Shown: piece by piece, positions 20,016-27,119 of the stretch | Position numbering within the stretch: position 1 is the first letter of the stretch | Layout of the letters: every line of letters starts with the position of its first letter | Source of the DNA: Thermohahella caldifontis | GTDB lineage: Bacteria; Pseudomonadota; Gammaproteobacteria; Pseudomonadales; Oleiphilaceae | Length of the DNA stretch: 64,000 nt | Direction of reading: 5' to 3' | Assembly (NCBI RefSeq): GCF_041153465.1 | Contig: NZ_CP154858.1 | Location: 3,162,001 to 3,226,000 of the forward strand | Notes under the pieces: generated by a model | What the model saw: the letters and a program-made list of their open reading frames with translations, nothing else | Told to the model about the DNA's origin: nothing | The model's database searches: none | Translations under genes and position numbers: made by a program

Positions 20016-21127
20016 ATGCTTGAGTCTGTCAATGTCGAGACGGCATCAATGACCCTTTCAGGGGTGACTTGCCAGAGACAGTCACTGATCTTGCCTCCTC
20101 CGCAGCCATCCTGCCCGCACGGCCGACAGCTCAAAGGGGTTGTCAGAACCGTGGACGGCGACTGCCAGGGGCCCCATTCCTGTTCGCTGCTGGGGCCAAA
20201 GAGTGCGACAGCAGGCGTCTGACAGGCCGCAGCAAGATGCATGGGCACGGAGTCCAGCCCGATGAATGCGGCAGCACCGTCAATGACGGCTGCCAACTCC
20301 TTGAGGCTCAGCTTGCCGGTCAGATTGACCGGAGATGTCCGGCAGGAGCGGAATATGGCGTGTGCCAGCGCAAGTTCGCGTTTGTCCGGCGCGGCGGTTA
20401 CGACCACTTTCCAACCGCGATCGGACAATGTATCAATGACCCGGCTGAAATTCTCCGGTGGCCAGCCCTTGAACATCCATCGGGATGTAGGGTGGACAAC
20501 CAGATACCGGTCAGAGTCTTTCAGGCCGCTGTCCCGAAGCAGATCCCGGATACGGGTCCGGGCGGTTTCGGGGATGTCGACACTCAGGGCCGGCGGGTTG
20601 GCGGGGTGCAGTCCGATACGTCTCAATGCATCCAGGTGCAGGTCCACCGTGTGTCGCCGGGGCACGATGGGGTAGAGGTGAGTGAATGTGCGTTTCCACA
20701 GCCGGCTGTTTTGTCTCCGGCGATACTTGCCCGCCACACTGAACCGGGGGCGAATGAAACGCGTCAGGATGACGCCCCGCCAATGTTCAGTGAGGTGGAT
20801 GACGAGATCATAACGACGATCCTGTAGCTGCCTGATCAGGTGCCACTCATGCATCAGGTGCTGCCGGGTGCCGGATTTGCGCCACTTGCGGTCGATGCAG
20901 TGCAGTTGTGCAAGCTGAGGCAGGCCATCCAGCATGTCCCGGGTTTCAGCATAAACCAGTGCATCAATTTCTGCCTCGGGAAGCTGTTCAGCCAGGCTGG
21001 TAATCACCGGGCTGGTCAGCAAGACATCCCCGTGATGCCTGAGCTTGATGACCAGGACCCGACGGATTGTGTCGCGCGGAACCGCGTCAGACAGATTGAA
21101 AAGCCGGAGCAGATCGTTATTTTCCAC
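20012..21127 (-). CDS. waaQ: Putative LPS heptosyltransferase III (WaaQ/RfaQ)
   Basis: The 371-aa GT9 protein has RRVLVIKLRHHGDVLLTSPVI and GLDSVPMHLAAACQTPAVALFGPSSEQEWGPW, features of the WaaQ subfamily, which adds a branching heptose to heptose II. A short N-terminal extension (about 20 residues) precedes the GT9 fold. The start overlaps the lpxL-like gene by 11 bp. Confidence 0.88.
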   Translation of the reverse strand: MENNDLLRLFNLSDAVPRDTIRRVLVIKLRHHGDVLLTSPVITSLAEQLPEAEIDALVYAETRDMLDGLPQLAQLHCIDRKWRKSGTRQHLMHEWHLIRQLQDRRYDLVIHLTEHWRGVILTRFIRPRFSVAGKYRRRQNSRLWKRTFTHLYPIVPRRHTVDLHLDALRRIGLHPANPPALSVDIPETARTRIRDLLRDSGLKDSDRYLVVHPTSRWMFKGWPPENFSRVIDTLSDRGWKVVVTAAPDKRELALAHAIFRSCRTSPVNLTGKLSLKELAAVIDGAAAFIGLDSVPMHLAAACQTPAVALFGPSSEQEWGPWQSPSTVLTTPLSCRPCGQDGCGGGKISDCLWQVTPERVIDAVSTLTDSSI

Positions 21128-22049
21128 CGTACCGCCTGTGATTGTTGCCGTCAGGTTCCGTCTTGAATCGCCGGTGCATCCAGAGATACTGATCCGGATG
21201 TCGGCGGATGGCCCGTTCTATTGCCTGATTCGTCCGCGTTGCGTCGGCCACGTCATCACCCGAAGGGTAATCCGCCAGCGCCGGTTCAAAATGGAGTGTG
21301 TATCCGCTGTCATCATCTTCCCGGAAGTGACTGAAGGGCACCACGGCGGCACCCGTGCGCCGGGCCAGTCGTGCCGTGGTGGTCAGTGTCGCGGCAGGCT
21401 GGCCGAAAAAGGGGGCAAACACGCTGCCCTGGCGTCCGTAATCCTGATCGGTGGCGTACCAGACCACGCGATTGTGGCGCAGGCAACGGATCAGCCCGCG
21501 CAGATCATCCTTGTTGAGTACCGTGCCGTACAGGCGTTGGCGCGAGCGGGTCATGACCAGATTGAAGACCGGATTGTCATGGTCACGCTGCATGACATCC
21601 GCCTCGGCAAACAGGGTGTAGAGTGCACCGCCCAGATCCAGAGTGCTGTAATGCCCACCCAGCAGGATGACCCCTTTGCCCTGCTGCAGCGCGGCTTTCA
21701 GGTGCTCCAGCCCTTCAACGCGGGTACGCGGGCGCATGGATTCGGGCGACCGGAACCACGCCCGTGCGGCTTCAAAGAGTCCGATGCCATTGGACTCGAA
21801 GGTTTTGCGCAGCAATGCCTGTCGCGCCGGTTCGCTCAGTTCCGGAAAGCACAGTTTCAGGTTGGTGTCCGCAATATGCCGGCGCTTGGGCAGTGCGCGC
21901 ATGGCCAGACGCCCCAGTGCCCGGCCCAGCGCATACTGTGCGCGCAGGGGCAGCCACGCGGCCAGCCACAGCAGGGCGAGGCCCAGCCAGGTCGGCCAGT
22001 AACGGGGATGCAGATGCTCGCGGCGAAGTCGGGCACGTATCTCGGACAA
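21117..22049 (-). CDS. lpxL: Lipid A biosynthesis lauroyl (late) acyltransferase, LpxL/HtrB family
   Basis: This inner membrane enzyme adds a secondary acyl chain to Kdo2-lipid IVA. From a TTG start the product is 310 aa (E. coli LpxL 306). It has HLHPRYWPTWLGLALLWLAAWLP (membrane anchor), the catalytic HxxxxD as GGHYSTLDLGG, and the C-terminal YLWMHRRFKTEP. No ATG fits the family N-terminus. The open frame continues upstream in frame through the target duplication into the insertion sequence, giving a possible ATG start at 22190 with 47 extra residues. It heads the minus-strand LPS operon. Confidence 0.9.
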   Translation of the reverse strand: MSEIRARLRREHLHPRYWPTWLGLALLWLAAWLPLRAQYALGRALGRLAMRALPKRRHIADTNLKLCFPELSEPARQALLRKTFESNGIGLFEAARAWFRSPESMRPRTRVEGLEHLKAALQQGKGVILLGGHYSTLDLGGALYTLFAEADVMQRDHDNPVFNLVMTRSRQRLYGTVLNKDDLRGLIRCLRHNRVVWYATDQDYGRQGSVFAPFFGQPAATLTTTARLARRTGAAVVPFSHFREDDDSGYTLHFEPALADYPSGDDVADATRTNQAIERAIRRHPDQYLWMHRRFKTEPDGNNHRRYGGK

Positions 22050-22110
22050 AACGGGGGATTCCGGCTGACAATGTGGAGCGTATTTTACCGTCTGACTGTG
22101 GGAATCGCCA

Positions 22111-22126
22111 CTGCAGACTTGGGGGC
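22111..22126. repeat. Target-site duplication, left copy (16 bp)
   Basis: CTGCAGACTTGGGGGC lies directly outside the left end of the insertion sequence and is repeated exactly at 23475-23490. Confidence 0.9.
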
Positions 22127-23474
22127 TGTTGGGAGCAAATAAACTGTCCGGACTTGTAGCACGTGATTTGTCCGGTTTCATGATCACCAAGGAGGTGAGC
22201 CATGAGACGGACAGAACTGCTACAGGAGATCCGGAAAATGCGATTCGAAGAAGCCTATACGGGATGGACCGAGAAACGGCTGACCCAGGAAGAGGCGGCG
22301 CGGCTGCTGGGGGTCTGTGAGCGGACCTTCCGGCGCTATATCGACCGCTACGAGGAGGAGGGCCTCGACGGCCTGATCGACAAGCGCCTGAGTCAGGTTT
22401 CCCACCGCAAGGCCCCGGTGGATGAGGTTCTACGCCTCGAGGCGCTCTACAAGGAGCGCTACGACGGCTGGAACATCAAACACTTCTACAGCTTCTACCG
22501 CGACCGTCACGGCGGCACACGCAGCTATACCTGGGTACGGAACACCTTGCAGAAGGCAGGCCTGGTCAAGAAGGCACCGGCTCGGGGTAAGCATCGTCGA
22601 CGCCGCGAGCGGGCGCCCATGGTCGGCATGATGCTCCACCAGGATGGCTCCACCCACGAATGGGTTCCCGGCCACCACTGGGATCTGATCATCACCTTCG
22701 ATGACGCCACCTCTGAGCACTACTCCATGTTCTTCGTCGAGGAGGAAGGCACGGCTTCGAGCTTCCAGGCCATGCGAGAGGTCATCACCGATCACGGCCT
22801 TCCCTCGAGCCTCTATACCGACCGGGGCAGTCACTACTGGCACACCCCCAAGGCCGGCGGCAAGGTCGACAAGTCCAACCTCACCCAGTTCGGCAGGGCC
22901 ATGGCCCAGCTCGGGGTCGAGATGATCCCCGCCTATTCCCCCGAGGCCCGGGGCCGCTGTGAGCGCCAGTTCGCCACCCATCAGGGACGCCTGCCCAAGG
23001 AACTTGCAGCCCAGGGCATTACCACCATGGCGGCGGCCAACCGCTACCTTCGGGAGCACTACCTGCCGGCCTTCAACCGGGAGTTCTGCGTCAAACCCGC
23101 CGTCGAGGGCAGCGCCTTCGTGCCTTTCATCGGCCCTGGACTGGACGACATCCTGTGTGAGCAGTACGAACGCACCGTGAACAAGGACAACTGCGTCTCG
23201 TTCGAGGGACTCAAGCTGCAGATCCCTGCCGACCGCTATCGGCGCCATTACGTCAAGGCCAAGGTTCGGGTACACCGTTATCCTGATCGCTCCCTGGCGA
23301 TCTTCCACGGCCCCAGAAGACTGGCCAGTTACACCCCAGAAGGCCTGCCCTTCGACCCCCTCGAACCTATTGATCAGGCACCGGCCAACGTCCGCTGCCA
23401 AGTCTGATCATCAGTGGACCCAAAGCGGACAGTTTATGTGCTACAAAACCGGACAGTTCTATTTGTTGCTAACA
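22127..23474 (+). mobile_element. Complete insertion sequence, 1348 bp, IS1202/ISNCY-like
   Basis: The element starts TGTTGGGAGCAAATA and ends with the imperfect inverted complement (right end read inward: TGTTAGCAACAAATA). The terminal repeats extend about 35 bp inward and share AACTGTCCGG and TTGTAGCAC. A second GTCCGG motif lies further inside each end. It carries one intact transposase and is flanked by identical 16-bp direct repeats. A long duplication and a transposase of about 400 aa fit the IS1202 family (formerly ISNCY), probably the group with 15-18 bp duplications. Perfect duplications and an intact gene imply recent insertion. Confidence 0.9.
22202..23407 (+). CDS. IS1202/ISNCY family DDE transposase
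   Basis: The 401-aa product starts at an ATG with a very strong ribosome site (AAGGAGGTGAG). The N-terminus holds a helix-turn-helix (TQEEAARLLGVCERTFRRYIDRY, about residues 28-50). The rve-type catalytic core has candidate acidic residues D148 (HQDGSTHEW), D207 (YTDRGSHY) and E254 (ARGRCERQF). No frameshift or stop is seen, so the element is probably still active. Confidence 0.93.
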   Translation: MRRTELLQEIRKMRFEEAYTGWTEKRLTQEEAARLLGVCERTFRRYIDRYEEEGLDGLIDKRLSQVSHRKAPVDEVLRLEALYKERYDGWNIKHFYSFYRDRHGGTRSYTWVRNTLQKAGLVKKAPARGKHRRRRERAPMVGMMLHQDGSTHEWVPGHHWDLIITFDDATSEHYSMFFVEEEGTASSFQAMREVITDHGLPSSLYTDRGSHYWHTPKAGGKVDKSNLTQFGRAMAQLGVEMIPAYSPEARGRCERQFATHQGRLPKELAAQGITTMAAANRYLREHYLPAFNREFCVKPAVEGSAFVPFIGPGLDDILCEQYERTVNKDNCVSFEGLKLQIPADRYRRHYVKAKVRVHRYPDRSLAIFHGPRRLASYTPEGLPFDPLEPIDQAPANVRCQV

Positions 23475-23490
23475 CTGCAGACTTGGGGGC
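23475..23490. repeat. Target-site duplication, right copy (16 bp)
   Basis: Exact copy of 22111-22126, directly outside the right end (...GCTAACA) of the insertion sequence. Confidence 0.9.
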
Positions 23491-23541
23491 GAATCGGCGC
23501 CATGCTAGACTTCGCCGGAACGAATACAGTGGAGAAGACGA

Positions 23542-24972
23542 GTGCAGATTTCAACGCCTGCGTTTCAGAAGGCCCGTGTACTGGTGGTGGGTGACATCAT
23601 GCTGGACCGTTACTGGCATGGCGATACCTCGCGCATCTCGCCGGAAGCACCGGTACCAGTGGTCAAGGTGGGGCAGCATGAGGACCGCCCCGGTGGTGCC
23701 GCCAACGTGGCGCTCAACATCGCCGCGCTGGGTGCGGCCTCCGTGCTGGTGGGCATGACGGGAGAAGACGAAGCCGCCGCAGCGTTGGCCCGGGCCCTCG
23801 GCAATGCCGGTATTCTGACTGATTTCTCGCAGCAGGCTTCACATCCCACGATTACCAAGCTGCGGGTCATGAGCCGGCATCAGCAGTTGCTGCGCCTGGA
23901 TTTCGAGGAGAGCTTCGCGGATGTGGATCCTGCGGATCTTCTGGCCCGGGCCCGGACTCGGATGGAAGGTGCGCAGGCAGTCATCCTTTCCGACTATGGC
24001 AAGGGAGGCTTGTCCGATCCTCAGGCCCTGATCCGGGAGGCGCGCGCCCGCAACCTGCCCGTGCTGGTGGATCCCAAGGGCACGCATTTCGAAAAGTATC
24101 GTGGTGCAACGCTGATCACGCCCAATCTGGCCGAGTTCGAGGCCGTGGTGGGGCATTGCGAGACCGAAGCGGATCTCATCAGCCGGGGCAATACCCTGAT
24201 GCAGGCGCTGGAGCTGGACGCCCTGCTGGTGACGCGTTCCGAGCACGGGATGACGCTGTTGCGGCCGGGGCAGAAAGAGCTCCATTTCCCGGCACGTGCC
24301 AAGGAAGTGTACGACGTGACCGGTGCCGGCGACACGGTGATTGCGACGCTTGCGGCCGCACTCGCTGCCGGTTCGGCACTTGAGGAAGCCGTGGCGCTGT
24401 CCAACGTGGCGGCGGGCATTGTGGTTGGCAAGCTGGGTACGGCGACCGTGAGCGGGCCGGAACTGCGTCGGGCGGTCAGTGCGGAACAGGGCGTCGAGCG
24501 AGGGGTGCTGTCCCCGGAGCAGCTGGCGCTGGCAGTGGAGGACGCGCGTGCGCACGGTGAACGCATTGTCATGACCAATGGCTGCTTCGACATCATTCAT
24601 GCGGGGCACGTGGGCTATCTGGCCGATGCACGCAAGTTGGGCGACCGGCTGATCGTGGCGGTCAACAGTGATGCCTCCGTGCGTCGCCTGAAGGGTGAGG
24701 GCCGGCCAGTCAATCCGCTGGAACGTCGCATGACCGTGCTGGCGGCCCTGGAAGCCGTTGACTGGGTCACCTGGTTTGATGAGGATACGCCCGAGAAGCT
24801 GCTGGAACTGATCAGGCCGGATGTGCTGGTCAAGGGTGGCGATTACACGGAAGAGCAGGTGGTGGGCTGGCAGATCGTCAAGGCGTATGGCGGCGAGGTG
24901 CGGGTCCTGGATTTTCTGGACAACTGCTCGACCACGGCCATCGTGAACAAGATTCGCGGCGAAGGGGGATAA
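23542..24972 (+). CDS. hldE: Bifunctional heptose 7-phosphate kinase / heptose 1-phosphate adenylyltransferase (HldE)
   Basis: HldE makes ADP-D-glycero-D-manno-heptose for the LPS inner core. The 476-aa product starts at a GTG with GGAGAAG before it. Residues 1-320 are a ribokinase-type kinase (GDIMLDRYW, RPGGAANVA, and the catalytic DVTGAGDTV). Residues about 340-476 are a cytidylyltransferase-type domain (MTNGCFDIIHAGHVGYL). Both are intact. The start codon is 67 bp from the right end of the insertion sequence, so its original upstream region has been split. Confidence 0.97.
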   Translation: MQISTPAFQKARVLVVGDIMLDRYWHGDTSRISPEAPVPVVKVGQHEDRPGGAANVALNIAALGAASVLVGMTGEDEAAAALARALGNAGILTDFSQQASHPTITKLRVMSRHQQLLRLDFEESFADVDPADLLARARTRMEGAQAVILSDYGKGGLSDPQALIREARARNLPVLVDPKGTHFEKYRGATLITPNLAEFEAVVGHCETEADLISRGNTLMQALELDALLVTRSEHGMTLLRPGQKELHFPARAKEVYDVTGAGDTVIATLAAALAAGSALEEAVALSNVAAGIVVGKLGTATVSGPELRRAVSAEQGVERGVLSPEQLALAVEDARAHGERIVMTNGCFDIIHAGHVGYLADARKLGDRLIVAVNSDASVRRLKGEGRPVNPLERRMTVLAALEAVDWVTWFDEDTPEKLLELIRPDVLVKGGDYTEEQVVGWQIVKAYGGEVRVLDFLDNCSTTAIVNKIRGEGG

Positions 24973-25015
24973 GGCAAAGCCTCGGCAGGCGGACCGGCCT
25001 TGCCGAAACGGGAAG

Positions 25016-25046
25016 ACCGGGGCGTGCAGCGCACCGCCCCGGACTG
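25016..25046. terminator. GC-rich inverted repeat between hldE and ppa
   Basis: The sequence CCGGGGCGTGC...GCACCGCCCCGG forms a near-perfect stem between two convergent genes. There is no clear T run on either side, so it is a possible bidirectional terminator or mRNA 3'-stabilising structure. Confidence 0.45.
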
Positions 25047-25050
25047 AGGC

Positions 25051-25578
25051 TTACTTGCCGGCGTTCTCGACGGCAGCCATGATGGCCTTGCGGGCCGCGT
25101 CGGCAGAATCCCAGCCGCGCACCTTGACCCACTTGCCCGCTTCCAGATCCTTGTAGTTCTCGAAGAAGTGCTCGATCTGCCTGATCAGCAGTTCAGGCAG
25201 ATCGCTGGCCTCCTGAACGTGATCGTACAGCTTGGTCAGCTTGCTGTGGGGGACAGCCAGGATCTTGGTGTCCTCGCCGGACTCGTCTTCCATGTTCAGC
25301 ATGCCCACCGGACGGCAACGGATCACGGAGCCGGGCATCACCGGGTAAGGTGCGACGACCAGCACGTCAATCGGATCACCGTCATCAGACAGGGTGTGCG
25401 GAATGAAGCCGTAATTGGCCGGGTAGAACATGGGCGTGGCCATGAAACGATCCACGAATACCGCCCCGGAATCCTTTTCAATTTCGTACTTGATCGGATC
25501 GCTGTTGGCCGGAATCTCAATCACGACGTTGAAGTCGTCCGGCAGGCTCTTGCCTGCGGGGATGTGTTCAAAGTTCAT
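25051..25578 (-). CDS. ppa: Inorganic pyrophosphatase (Ppa), family I
   Basis: Hydrolyses pyrophosphate to two phosphates, driving biosynthesis. The 175-aa product (E. coli 176) starts MNFEHIPAGKSLPDDF after GGAGCAGG. The metal-binding signature DDGDPIDVLVV is present, as are YPANYGFIPHTL and KWVKVRGW. The hexameric soluble form is expected. It is convergent with hldE. Confidence 0.97.
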   Translation of the reverse strand: MNFEHIPAGKSLPDDFNVVIEIPANSDPIKYEIEKDSGAVFVDRFMATPMFYPANYGFIPHTLSDDGDPIDVLVVAPYPVMPGSVIRCRPVGMLNMEDESGEDTKILAVPHSKLTKLYDHVQEASDLPELLIRQIEHFFENYKDLEAGKWVKVRGWDSADAARKAIMAAVENAGK

Positions 25579-25661
25579 GGACCTGCTCCCTATAGTGGAT
25601 GACAAAACAGCCGCTGATTATAGGGGGTTTGGTTAGCCAAGACCACACTGAAACTTTGGTA

Positions 25662-26291
25662 TCAGTCTGCCGGACGCCGGATGACGAGTTGGGCGATGGC
25701 GCGCGGCTGGCCTCCGGTGTCCTCGATGCCTTCCCGGTAGAAGAGCGGCGCTACCCCCGGCAACCAGGTGAGCACCTCTTCGGGTTCGAGGAGGAGGTCC
25801 GGGTTTCGGGGGCGTCCGAATCGCGCCTGTTCGCGCGTGAACGTCTCGTACATCAGAATGCCCCCGGGCTTGAGGGCTGCCAGAATGGCCGGTATCAGCG
25901 GGCGGTGGAGGTAACGAAAAACCAGTATGGCGGCATAATGGGCGCCGGGGAGCATGGGACGCAGACCGCTCTCCAGGTCCACCTTCAGAAGCCGGTGGGT
26001 GCCTGCCGTGCCAGCCCGTCGCGGTTCGACGCACTCGCTGGTTTGGCACAAGCAGGGGTGTCCATCCCTTGCCAGTACCGTCCGGATGTGTGCCAGCGCC
26101 TCGTCCGATCGGTCCACGAAATCAACCGTGTAGCCTTGCTGTGCCAGCCACAGGCCGTTCTGTCCCGATCCGCAGGCCAGGTCCAGTACAGGACCTTCGT
26201 CAGGTCCCGTGTTCAGCAGTGCCCATTGACTGGTCAGCAAACGTGCAGGTAAAGCCTCAGGATGGTGGGTGGCGGGTAATTGAATCGGCAT
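25662..26291 (-). CDS. Class I SAM-dependent methyltransferase
   Basis: The 209-aa product has motif I VLDLACGSGQNGLWLA at residues 35-50 and the motif IV/post-motif segment ALKPGGILMYETFTREQARFGRPRNPDLLL, which places it in the TehB-like methyltransferase group. Substrate unknown. It is divergent from arsR and starts 84 bp from it, but it lacks the conserved cysteines of ArsM, so it is not an arsenite methyltransferase. The shared intergenic region may put it under partial ArsR control. Confidence 0.8.
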   Translation of the reverse strand: MPIQLPATHHPEALPARLLTSQWALLNTGPDEGPVLDLACGSGQNGLWLAQQGYTVDFVDRSDEALAHIRTVLARDGHPCLCQTSECVEPRRAGTAGTHRLLKVDLESGLRPMLPGAHYAAILVFRYLHRPLIPAILAALKPGGILMYETFTREQARFGRPRNPDLLLEPEEVLTWLPGVAPLFYREGIEDTGGQPRAIAQLVIRRPAD

Positions 26292-26347
26292 CTGAAATCC
26301 TCGTCTCCACCCAAGTATACCTTCATTGACAAAAAATGCAGGGCATC

Positions 26348-26375
26348 ATTTCAATAGTTGTTGTATTATTGAAAT
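26348..26375 (+). promoter_or_regulatory. ArsR operator (perfect inverted repeat) in the arsRDA promoter
   Basis: Two 9-bp arms, ATTTCAATA and TATTGAAAT, are separated by 10 bp and end exactly at the base before the arsR ATG. A perfect -35 box TTGACA lies at 26326-26331, with a -10-like TTCAAT at 26350-26355 inside the left arm. A bound ArsR dimer would therefore block RNA polymerase. There is no Shine-Dalgarno sequence before arsR. Confidence 0.75.
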
Positions 26376-26744
26376 ATGGACAAGCACACGGCAATCCGCA
26401 TGTTCGAATCCTTGTCTTCCGGCGTTCGGCTGGATGTCTTTCGTTTGCTGGTCCGTGCCGGCCATGGCGGGATGGTTGCCGGGGAAATCGGGGCCGCCAT
26501 TGGCGTTCCGGCCAACAATCTTTCGTTTCATCTCAAGGCACTGAAGCAGGCTGGCATGATCACAGCCGAGCAAGAAGGACGCTTTTTGCGCTACCGGGCC
26601 AATCTTTCGCTCATGATGGATCTCGTCGCTTACCTGACGGAGGAATGCTGTGCGGGCCATCCGGAGCAGTGTGCGGATATCTGTATCCCGCCTTCCGGTG
26701 CGGAAGCACGGCAGACGGCGAACTATCAACCTGATATTGAATGA
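26376..26744 (+). CDS. arsR: ArsR family arsenic-responsive repressor
   Basis: The 122-aa winged-helix repressor has its recognition helix at VPANNLSFHLKALKQAGMI (residues 44-62). Instead of the ELCVCDL motif of the plasmid R773 type, it has C-terminal cysteines C91, C92 and C99 (plus C103) in EECCAGHPEQCADIC. This matches the Acidithiobacillus-type As(III) site (CC-x5-C there, CC-x6-C here). It should release DNA on binding arsenite or antimonite. First gene of arsRDA, with an inverted repeat directly before its ATG. Confidence 0.93.
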   Translation: MDKHTAIRMFESLSSGVRLDVFRLLVRAGHGGMVAGEIGAAIGVPANNLSFHLKALKQAGMITAEQEGRFLRYRANLSLMMDLVAYLTEECCAGHPEQCADICIPPSGAEARQTANYQPDIE

Positions 26745-26753
26745 GGACAGATC

Positions 26754-27113
26754 ATGGCAAGAATCGAAATTTTTGATCCGGCATTGTGCTGCAGCTCTGG
26801 CGTATGTGGTGCGGAGGTGGATCAGGCACTGGTCACCCTGGCAGCAGATGTGGAGTGGGCTGTCGGGAATGGCGCAGAAATTGAGCGATATAATCTGGCC
26901 CAGCAGCCGCTGGTCTTTGCAGAGAACGCGGTGGTCAAGGCGTTTCTGGAGCGCTCCGGACAGGAAGGTTTGCCACTGATTCTGGTGGACGGCGAGGTCG
27001 CGCTTGCCGGGCGCTATCCCTCCCGGAAGGAGCTGGCACGCTGGGCCGGAATTGAGGTCAGCGACGCGGAGACATCACAGGGCGGGTGCTGTTCCGGCAG
27101 CCGTTGCTGCTAA
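26754..27113 (+). CDS. arsD: Arsenite metallochaperone ArsD
   Basis: ArsD hands As(III) or Sb(III) to the ArsA ATPase. The 119-aa product has the essential C12, C13 and C18 (ALCCSSGVCG) and two C-terminal pairs, C112-C113 and C118-C119, like R773 ArsD. It starts 9 bp after arsR, preceded by a GAGGA ribosome site, and is followed by arsA after 6 bp. Confidence 0.96.
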   Translation: MARIEIFDPALCCSSGVCGAEVDQALVTLAADVEWAVGNGAEIERYNLAQQPLVFAENAVVKAFLERSGQEGLPLILVDGEVALAGRYPSRKELARWAGIEVSDAETSQGGCCSGSRCC

Positions 27114-27119
27114 CCGGAG

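Noticed and set aside
25662..26291. ArsM-type arsenite methyltransferase divergent from arsR
   Set aside because: It has a SAM-binding motif but lacks the conserved cysteine set of ArsM and is too short.
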